From an uncultured Bacteroidales bacterium (GTDB taxonomy: Bacteria; Bacteroidota; Bacteroidia; Bacteroidales; UBA932): DNA of 64,000 nucleotides. Made by a program: the position numbers and the translations under genes. The notes under the pieces are model-generated. The model ran no database searches. It was given only the letters and a program-made list of their open reading frames with translations, and had not been told where the DNA came from. Below are positions 8,053-13,889 of the stretch, one piece after another. The DNA is taken from the NCBI GenBank assembly GCA_900317845.1, contig ONII01000010.1, positions 1-64,000 of the forward strand, in the 5' to 3' direction. The stretch's first letter is position 1; each line of letters begins with the position of its first letter.

Positions 8053-10008
8053 TCAATACAAATCTGAGTATTTAACAATGGGGCCGGTATAGCCTGCCAA
8101 GCCCGGGTTTACATAATGATAGACCTTGCCGGAAGGCAGGGTAATATCCATCTCGGCAATCTGCGCAAAGTGCTGATAAACCATAAAGCTGGCCGACTGG
8201 ATCATATCCTTGGTACGGATGTCGGAGAGCGCCTGGCGGAAGGCCGGGCCGTCCGCAATGGGCACGGGCAGATAATAGATGGGAATGGCCGACAGGTTAC
8301 TGGAGAACGGGAACGCGCCCTTTTCGGCGTCATAGTTGTGCCAGGTGATGTCAATGGCGCCGTTGTTGTTCACCGTCAGTTTGATTTGGCCCTTGAGGAA
8401 GGTGGCGGGGAAATCGGCCATCTTCTTGTTCACGTAGGCCTCATTGGCAGCGGGATCCGCCTTCCGGGCCTGGAACTGTGCCTCCGTCTCGAATTCATCC
8501 TTGTTGTGCTGGTAATGATCCCGCCAGTTCCTTTCTGCCATATAATAGTCTGTCCATTGCAGCGACTTCCCAAGGTAGGTCATCACCTTGTCTTTGTCCA
8601 GGATGAGCGGTTCTATGATGTAACTACCGTTCCCCAGGTGCGCCACGCCCCAGAGGCCGTTTTTCTTCACATACAGGACTTTTTTGCCCACGTACGGGTT
8701 ATTGGTGGCCCCCAGGTCCGGGTCGTAATTCACCAGCAGGATGCTCTCGAACTGCGGGTCCAGCACCTTCTTTCCCTTGGGCGTGGCAAAGCCGTACAGG
8801 CCGTCCACACAGTACACATAACCATCTTTGGTGAAGGTGACATCGTCATAGATGGCCGGGGTTTTGGTGCCGTCGTCCAGGAGCACATAGTACTTGTCCT
8901 CTCCGTCCCGACGGGCCGATACGCCGTATTCGTCCACGTGGATACTGGCGTTATCAAAGGGCAGAATCACTTGTCCCTTGGTGTTCACCAGGCCGGCGTT
9001 GCCGTCATCGGCCACAGCCCAGGCCCATTTGTTCTTGCCGATGATGGTGCCCACATCCTTGTATTTCACGGGAATGAGTTCCTTGCCGTTGTCGTCGATA
9101 ATGCCGGCGTGGCCCGCCTGCCATACAATGTTCTGGTTGTTATAGAACTGGATGCTGTCATACTGCGCGGTTGTCAGCGGCTTTAGCATGATGGGGTGCT
9201 TTTTGATTTCCTTCGGGTCCGCCCGGTCCACCTTGTACAGGCTCCAGACGTTGTCCTTCTGCAGCATGATTTTGCCGGACTTGAAGGAGAATTCCACATC
9301 GGATGCCGTGAAGGGAGAAATCACCGTGGCGTGGCCCCTGTAGCACATGTTGCCCAAGCCGAACTCATAGACCACCCATTCGGGCTGCACCTTGCCTTTC
9401 TTGGTCACCTTTTGGAGGGTAATAGCGTAGGCCTTGCTCATCTGAAGGCCCATATAGATCTGGTCGAATACGGGTTGGAGGATCCAGAAGCCGGAAGTGG
9501 GCTGCGGGTCATTCTTATGGTTGAAAACATAGGCATTGTGCCAGATGCCCTTCTTGCCCGTCTTGGGGTCCGTCAGCACCACGCAGGTGTGGTCGTCGTC
9601 GCTGTAATAATCTGTCTTGAAGGAGATTTGGCCGCCGAAGGCGTCGTTCTGGTAATAATTGTTGTCTCCGTGGCTGTGGTCCAGGGCGCTGGTAATGAGG
9701 CTGGAGATAGCGCTCCCCAGCACCGCGGCGCCGGCCCCAATGGCCGCACCGGTTAGCGAAGAGGAAACGGACGACGACGAGGAGGAACTGCTGCCGGAGC
9801 TTTGGCTCCTGTAGTACGGGCACCAGGACTCGTGCTGCCAGGGATAGGTGATATTGCCCTTGGTGATGCCGCAGTGCGGGCAGTACTTTTTGGCCTGCTG
9901 CGGGGTGGACGTGGGATTCACATACGCCTCTCCCTGGGTGAGCCCCGCCTGGGCAAGAACGCTGACTGTGGTTAGCAGAGCGAGAAAAGAGAGCAGAATC
10001 TTTTTCAT
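8053..10008 (-). CDS. Secreted WG-repeat protein
   Basis: 651 residues from the signal-bearing start MKKILLSFLALL at 10008; the longer frame to 10110 would run through the divergent promoter and has no signal peptide. After the signal there is a CPHC...WCPYY cysteine motif (about 42-63), a Ser-rich linker and a glycine/alanine-rich helix (about 70-105). From about 280 to 480 there are WG-type beta repeats (AGIIDDNGKELIPVKY, GLWGVAHLGNGSYIIEP), usual in Bacteroidetes envelope proteins and of unknown ligand. First gene of the minus-strand divergent operon, 2 bases before the 223-residue gene. Confidence 0.75.
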   Translation of the reverse strand: MKKILLSFLALLTTVSVLAQAGLTQGEAYVNPTSTPQQAKKYCPHCGITKGNITYPWQHESWCPYYRSQSSGSSSSSSSSVSSSLTGAAIGAGAAVLGSAISSLITSALDHSHGDNNYYQNDAFGGQISFKTDYYSDDDHTCVVLTDPKTGKKGIWHNAYVFNHKNDPQPTSGFWILQPVFDQIYMGLQMSKAYAITLQKVTKKGKVQPEWVVYEFGLGNMCYRGHATVISPFTASDVEFSFKSGKIMLQKDNVWSLYKVDRADPKEIKKHPIMLKPLTTAQYDSIQFYNNQNIVWQAGHAGIIDDNGKELIPVKYKDVGTIIGKNKWAWAVADDGNAGLVNTKGQVILPFDNASIHVDEYGVSARRDGEDKYYVLLDDGTKTPAIYDDVTFTKDGYVYCVDGLYGFATPKGKKVLDPQFESILLVNYDPDLGATNNPYVGKKVLYVKKNGLWGVAHLGNGSYIIEPLILDKDKVMTYLGKSLQWTDYYMAERNWRDHYQHNKDEFETEAQFQARKADPAANEAYVNKKMADFPATFLKGQIKLTVNNNGAIDITWHNYDAEKGAFPFSSNLSAIPIYYLPVPIADGPAFRQALSDIRTKDMIQSASFMVYQHFAQIAEMDITLPSGKVYHYVNPGLAGYTGPIVKYSDLY

Positions 10009-10025
10009 AGGTTCAGTGTTTTTCG

Positions 10026-10033
10026 CAAAGGTA
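10026..10033 (-). promoter_or_regulatory. -7 element for the WG-repeat operon
   Basis: TACCTTTG on the minus strand, 17 bases before the ATG at 10008. No TTTG -33 element occurs at the usual distance; that place is taken by the palindrome at 10053-10073, suggesting activator dependence. Confidence 0.65.
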
Positions 10034-10052
10034 CGCTCTTGCTCCGATAGTC

Positions 10053-10073
10053 TTGTGGCGGAATCCGCTACAA
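10053..10073. promoter_or_regulatory. Palindromic operator at the centre of a divergent promoter
   Basis: Half-sites TTGTGGCGGA and TCCGCTACAA around one central A (10063). The two -7 boxes are exact mirror images around the same base (10026-10033 and 10093-10100), putting the operator at about -41 for both promoters. A 17-of-21 match, including 12 contiguous bases, lies at 13816-13836 ahead of the sensor-kinase gene. Confidence 0.65.
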
Positions 10074-10092
10074 AAGAGTGTTGCGGAAGGCT

Positions 10093-10100
10093 TACCTTTG
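10093..10100 (+). promoter_or_regulatory. -7 element for the plus-strand divergent operon
   Basis: TACCTTTG, 18 bases before the ATG at 10119 and mirror-symmetric to the minus-strand box. No TTTG -33 element is visible. Confidence 0.65.
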
Positions 10101-10118
10101 CAGAAAACACTAAGACTG

Positions 10119-10754
10119 ATGAGAAAGGTTATTTTTTCCGGACTTCTGCTTCTGTGTGTATGCGCTGCCACCGCATCGGCACGCGGAAGGGTGGGCGCGG
10201 GATATCTTGTGGGCGGAACAACGCGCTGGGATGCCATGGGGAAGCAAAGCTATATCGCGCACGGTCCGCTGGTCTATGCCCGCTGGAGTGTCGATCTGTC
10301 CTATTATCTGGACTTGGACTTCGGGGCGGAGTGGAGGCATCAATTCATGCCGTTTCCTGCGGCACGCATCCATCCGGTTTCTGGCCTTCCTGCCGGAGAA
10401 ATCTTCAATGAAGAATACATCACCGTGCCGCTGAATCTCAATTTCATCATTTCTACAGCGGACATGGGGGCCTTGCGGTTCCTCGATTATGTAGGCGTGT
10501 ACGCGGGCCCCAGGCTGGACTGGTGCATTTTTTCCCACAACGGCAGCGACCGCACTTTCTCCTTTATAAAGCAGGATTACGGGTATCGGCCGCTGAACCT
10601 CGTTGCTGGCCTGGGCATCTATGTTATTAAAGGAAAGTGGAGTTTTACCTTGACCGCCGATCATGGCTTTCTTGACCGCTGCGCAAAAGCCGATGTCAAG
10701 ATAAAGAACGACTGGTTTGTATCATTTAGAATAGGATTTGAATTCGGACGATGA
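10119..10754 (+). CDS. Putative outer-membrane beta-barrel protein
   Basis: 211 residues from MRKVIFSGLLLL (10119), chosen because it starts with a signal peptide (1-21) and lies after the promoter; the longer frame from 10053 begins inside the operator. The mature part has alternating hydrophobic/aromatic strands (VGAGYLVGG, VDLSYYLDLDFGAEW, FVSFRIGFEFGR), ending in a strand terminated by Phe-Gly-Arg, in keeping with a small 8-10-strand outer-membrane barrel. No specific family recognised. It overlaps the next gene by 4 bases (ATGA). Confidence 0.65.
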   Translation: MRKVIFSGLLLLCVCAATASARGRVGAGYLVGGTTRWDAMGKQSYIAHGPLVYARWSVDLSYYLDLDFGAEWRHQFMPFPAARIHPVSGLPAGEIFNEEYITVPLNLNFIISTADMGALRFLDYVGVYAGPRLDWCIFSHNGSDRTFSFIKQDYGYRPLNLVAGLGIYVIKGKWSFTLTADHGFLDRCAKADVKIKNDWFVSFRIGFEFGR

Positions 10755-11575
10755 AACGATGGACCCTACTGGTATGCCTGCTGCTGCCCCTGGCGGGCTT
10801 GGCGCAGGTGAATACCGATTTGTTTGACACGGGCTTTCATTCAAGCACGGCGATTGGCCAACTGGAGGAAATGAGTGGCCAAAGCATCAGTCGTCCTTCG
10901 TATAGCTCAGGTAGTTACAGCACCTCCTCCAGCAGCTCTTACTCCAACTCCGGAACCACCGGAGCGGATGCCATCAGGGATGCCAAGAGTAAATTCAAAA
11001 AACCCGGGGGCCGTACGCCGAAATACCGCCCGCCACGCCCTTCCAAGGCGCAAAAGGCGTATGCCCGCAAGCTCAAAAAGTGGAATACCCAGTCCAAGAA
11101 AAGCCGGGAAAACGCCCAGCGCTACACCCGCACCAGCCACTACAAACTGAAGGATATCCAGCCCCTGGCGGAGAGTCCCTCCGGCACAGTCATTCCCAGA
11201 ATGGTGATCCCCAACAATATCCCGCAGCATATTACGCTGGACTATCCTGTTTACAGGGATACGATATGGAACAAACTCCCGGACGGGACCCTGGAAGGAA
11301 CGGTGCAGGAAAGCAAGTTTTTTGCGTTCGGCGCCATCCCGGGGGAGGAGGGCTGGTTCAACGAGTTCCGCTTTACGAACCCTTCCAATAAGGAAATCTC
11401 CATCCGGGTGGAATATGAGGTCAAATACGGAAAGGACGGCGCAACCCGGCGAGAACATAAGGTGGTCCATATGCCCCCGGCAAGAATCAATGAGCCAAGT
11501 ATTTACAATAACAGCCTTGGCGTGTATACAGACAACAGCGCCCGCTACCGCGTTCTAAATGTTACCAGGCTATGA
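10751..11575 (+). CDS. Secreted low-complexity/basic protein, unknown
   Basis: 274 residues. Signal peptide (1-18), then a Ser/Tyr-rich low-complexity stretch (about 45-70), a strongly basic Lys/Arg/Pro-rich region (about 78-125), and a C-terminal beta-rich domain (about 145-274) with ITLDYPVYRDTIW and EFRFTNPSNKEISIRVEYEVKYG. It overlaps both neighbours by 4 bases. No known family; the basic segment could bind anionic polymer, but that is speculation. Confidence 0.65.
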   Translation: MKRWTLLVCLLLPLAGLAQVNTDLFDTGFHSSTAIGQLEEMSGQSISRPSYSSGSYSTSSSSSYSNSGTTGADAIRDAKSKFKKPGGRTPKYRPPRPSKAQKAYARKLKKWNTQSKKSRENAQRYTRTSHYKLKDIQPLAESPSGTVIPRMVIPNNIPQHITLDYPVYRDTIWNKLPDGTLEGTVQESKFFAFGAIPGEEGWFNEFRFTNPSNKEISIRVEYEVKYGKDGATRREHKVVHMPPARINEPSIYNNSLGVYTDNSARYRVLNVTRL

Positions 11576-12597
11576 AAAAGTGCTTCCTGATTGTTCTGAT
11601 GGTGCTTGGCGCACAGCTGGTTTGTGCCGCCGATACCTGGTCCGATCTTCTCCGGGCCTATAAACTGGACCTGAGCACCCTGGCGCGCGGAAACGGATAC
11701 CAGATTTTCCGCTCGGAGGCGGGCGGGATGGGCATTGCCTATTCCGAAATAGACGCAGCGGGGCAGTGCCATTTTTCCCTTGCCTTGGTCCCCGTGGAGG
11801 CCAGCGGGATGCGCTGGCTGCCGGGCGCCGGCGCCAATTATCTGGAAATCCGTGTCGATGACGCCATCTCCGGGGTATTGGCCCTTCAGGAGGTGAAAGG
11901 GCCGGAGACGGACCCCAAGCTGGGCAGTTTCTGCTATGTTGTGGACCCCTTGATCTTTGTGGGCAGTGATGGCCGGATCCTGAATCTTGGGTACGTTGGC
12001 GATCAAGTGGTGGTCCTTATTCAAAGAGACTCCGGGCTTTTCTGGGCGGGAGAAGACGGCAAGAAGATCGATATCCCGGCTGCCGACCCGCCATCAGGGG
12101 TTCCTGCTCCGACGCTCCGCATCGAAGATACGCGAGCGGTAGATATCGGCCTCAGTGTATTTTGGGCGGACCGGAATGTCGGGGCTGATGCCCCCCAGGC
12201 ATATGGCGATTACGTCCCCTTCGGGTTCGAGGTGCCTTGGGGTGGGGGCTGGCGCACACCGTCCTACAAGGAAATGGAAGAACTGGTCCTGAAATGCTCC
12301 TGGGAGCTTACCACCTGCGACGGCGTGAAAGGATATAAGGTGATCGGCCCCAACGGGAACGCCATTTTCCTCCCGTTTGGAGGCGCTGTCTTCAGCGACG
12401 GAGAGCTGGCCCGCGATGGCGAAAGCGGCGCTATCTGGTCCTCGACGCGCGATCCCGAGAAATATTATTTGGAGAACAACTACATCATTTTTCTCCAGAT
12501 GACCCAAAGCACCACGGAGAAGTATCGTCACTATATCCGGTCTTATAATTTGTACAAAAAACTGAACCTTCGGCCCATTTTGCCAAAAACCTATTGA
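11572..12597 (+). CDS. Secreted protein with C-terminal FISUMP domain
   Basis: 341 residues with signal peptide (1-19), an N-terminal unrecognised domain (about 20-180) and a C-terminal Fib_succ_major domain (about 188-340) with AVDIGLSVFWADRNVGA, WGGGWRTPSYKEMEELVLKC and GPNGNAIFLPFGG. Translationally coupled (ATGA) to the upstream gene; its TGA stop is 2 bases before the ATG of the paralog at 12600. Function unknown. Confidence 0.75.
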   Translation: MKKCFLIVLMVLGAQLVCAADTWSDLLRAYKLDLSTLARGNGYQIFRSEAGGMGIAYSEIDAAGQCHFSLALVPVEASGMRWLPGAGANYLEIRVDDAISGVLALQEVKGPETDPKLGSFCYVVDPLIFVGSDGRILNLGYVGDQVVVLIQRDSGLFWAGEDGKKIDIPAADPPSGVPAPTLRIEDTRAVDIGLSVFWADRNVGADAPQAYGDYVPFGFEVPWGGGWRTPSYKEMEELVLKCSWELTTCDGVKGYKVIGPNGNAIFLPFGGAVFSDGELARDGESGAIWSSTRDPEKYYLENNYIIFLQMTQSTTEKYRHYIRSYNLYKKLNLRPILPKTY

Positions 12598-12599
12598 TT

Positions 12600-13262
12600 A
12601 TGAAACGTTTAGCTATTCTTTTGCTGGCCGTGCTCGTTTCGGTTCCCGCGTTTGCCCAGATGAAAAATGAAAACCTGGGGAAAAAGTACGGCAATTATGA
12701 AATCAAACTGACCAAAGACAAATGGACCAGTGAGGCAGTTGTATCGGCTATCTGGGACAATGCTACCGGTGTCTGGGTTACCGCTCCCAAGCTCAAGAAC
12801 AAGGAAGGTTCACTGGTCTTCCTTCCCAATACTGACGTAGATTTTATCCAGGGAGAAGACTATGTCCCGGAGGCGCAGGGACTGGTGGTTGTAGGGAACG
12901 GCTACCGATATGACAAGGGAGTGGAGAATCCCAAGCAAAAATGGCTCATCCGGGGAGCCGGCGTATTCAGAATAGAAGATGATAAACTTGTCCCTGTAGT
13001 GGTCTCGGGCGATGCGCTCGATGTGGCCTACCTCTGGGAAGCCCGTTACACTATTTTCAGGGTTATCCCCGGCCATAAGCTCATACTTGGTGCATTCCAC
13101 CCCAAAGATAAAGAAGGTTATTCCATCTTTAACTTAGAGGGAGAACGCCTGTACAACGACCTGAAGGATTGGAAGTTCAAGGAAGAACCCAGCCTGTACA
13201 TCCAGCTGGAAGACGGCTCCTGGCACCACCTGGACCCCGCCGACGGCAGCATGCTGGACTAG
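12600..13262 (+). CDS. Secreted protein, inverted paralog of the 7379-8050 gene
   Basis: 220 residues from ATG 12600 (a TTG at 12594 is the alternative). Signal peptide (1-19), then NENLGKKYGNYEIKL. It is homologous over its whole length to the minus-strand gene at 7379-8050 and nearly identical in the last 36 residues (RLYNDLKDWKFKEEPS...). The near-identical 3' end against a diverged middle suggests gene conversion between the inverted copies. Last gene of the plus-strand operon; repeats follow at 13354. Confidence 0.75.
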   Translation: MKRLAILLLAVLVSVPAFAQMKNENLGKKYGNYEIKLTKDKWTSEAVVSAIWDNATGVWVTAPKLKNKEGSLVFLPNTDVDFIQGEDYVPEAQGLVVVGNGYRYDKGVENPKQKWLIRGAGVFRIEDDKLVPVVVSGDALDVAYLWEARYTIFRVIPGHKLILGAFHPKDKEGYSIFNLEGERLYNDLKDWKFKEEPSLYIQLEDGSWHHLDPADGSMLD

Positions 13263-13353
13263 CCCCGCCCGCCGGCAGGCTGTTGCACCAGCGACCATTG
13301 GCCCTGTCTTTCGGCTGCCCCTCCGTCGGCTTTTCTGCGTGATCGTTAATCTG

Positions 13354-13445
13354 TTGACACACAGTTTTTTATATAACAATCCTCGTTCAAAAAATGAACG
13401 AGGATTGTTATGTAAGTGGGTAATAATCAATCACTTAACTGTCAC
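13354..13445 (+). repeat. ~92-bp hairpin element, copy 1
   Basis: Begins TTGACACACAG, has a perfect 17-bp stem (13373-13389 with 13395-13411, core CCTCGTTCA/TGAACGAGG), and ends 14 bases later with ATCAATCACTTAACTGTCAC (13426-13445). The 3' 20-mer is 19/20 identical to that of the copy ending at 34271. It could serve as the terminator of the upstream operon. Confidence 0.7.
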
Positions 13446-13479
13446 AGGGTGTAAGGTGGGCTTCGTGACAACTAACATA

Positions 13480-13571
13480 TTGACTGATAGATGGTTATAT
13501 AATAATCCTCGTTCAAAACCTGAACGAGGATTATACTGGAAGTCACTGTGGCTCAATTAATTAGCGACCAC
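13480..13571 (+). repeat. ~92-bp hairpin element, copy 2
   Basis: Aligns without gaps to copy 1: TTGACTGATAG start, TTATATAA before a 14-bp stem (13502-13515 / 13521-13534), and a degenerate 3' block TCAATTAATTA...CAC (about 13 of 19 bases conserved). It lies 34 bases after copy 1 in the same orientation. Confidence 0.65.
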
Positions 13572-13592
13572 GGCATTCTGCCACAGGAACGA

Positions 13593-13798
13593 TTAAAGCA
13601 CAGGAGATAGCACTAGAGAGTGTTCTGGCTGGGGGCAGTGTGCTTTAACGGGGTGTGAGAGGGGTGGCTAAAGCACAGGGTGCGGTCTTGGAAGTGGTTC
13701 TGGAAGGGATGGGTGTGCTTTAACGGGGTGTGAGAGGGGTGCTTAAAGCACAGGGGGCGGCCCTGGAAGTGGTTCTGGAAGGGATGGGTGTGCTTTAA
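13593..13798. repeat. Three tandem 56-bp TTAAAGCAC elements (75-bp period)
   Basis: Elements at 13593-13648, 13668-13723 and 13743-13798, each exactly 56 bases, with ends (T/C)TAAAGCAC and GTGCTTTAA and a partly conserved interior (TCTGG.aGGGgTGGGT near the right end). The 19-base spacers are nearly identical (CGGGGTGTGAGAGGGGTG + G/C). The period of 75 keeps an open frame on the minus strand with a 25-residue repeat (LKHTHPFQNHFQ...CF). Two more copies lie at 36752-36882 in the opposite orientation. Confidence 0.75.
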
Positions 13799-13815
13799 GC
13801 AGAGGGGGGGGATGT

Positions 13816-13836
13816 CTTGTGGTGGATTCCGCCACG
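13816..13836. promoter_or_regulatory. Second copy of the palindromic operator, ahead of the sensor kinase
   Basis: TTGTGGTGGA-T-TCCGCCACGG. Its reverse complement matches the 10053-10073 site at 17 of 21 positions, with GTGGCGGAATCC contiguous. The centre (13826) is about 60 bases before the probable transcription start, two helical turns further than at the divergent promoter. Confidence 0.6.
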
Positions 13837-13874
13837 GTGGAACCGATTCGCAAGGTTTTTTCGGGAGGAAATGG

Positions 13875-13882
13875 TATCTTTG
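13875..13882 (+). promoter_or_regulatory. -7 element of the sensor-kinase gene (near-leaderless)
   Basis: TATCTTTG with only 7 bases to the ATG at 13890, so the transcript would have a leader of about 4 bases or fewer. No TTTG is found at the -33 distance. Confidence 0.65.
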
Positions 13883-13889
13883 TGTCACT

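Larger units (their letters stand above)
13263..13889. other. Gene-free, repeat-filled interval
   Basis: 627 bases with no credible gene. They hold two ~92-bp hairpin elements (13354-13445, 13480-13571), three 56-bp TTAAAGCAC elements (13593-13798), and the promoter and operator of the sensor-kinase gene (13816-13882). A half-site resembling the operator (left half TGTGGCAGAAT on the minus strand) lies at about 13565-13585. Confidence 0.8.

Noticed and set aside
10009-10110. N-terminal extension of the WG-repeat protein
   Set aside because: It would cover the divergent promoter and operator and put 34 residues ahead of a perfect signal peptide.
13593-13798. CRISPR array
   Set aside because: The regular 75-base period looks CRISPR-like, but the conserved parts are inverted 9-base ends plus a 19-base spacer that repeats, only three units exist, and there are no cas genes nearby.
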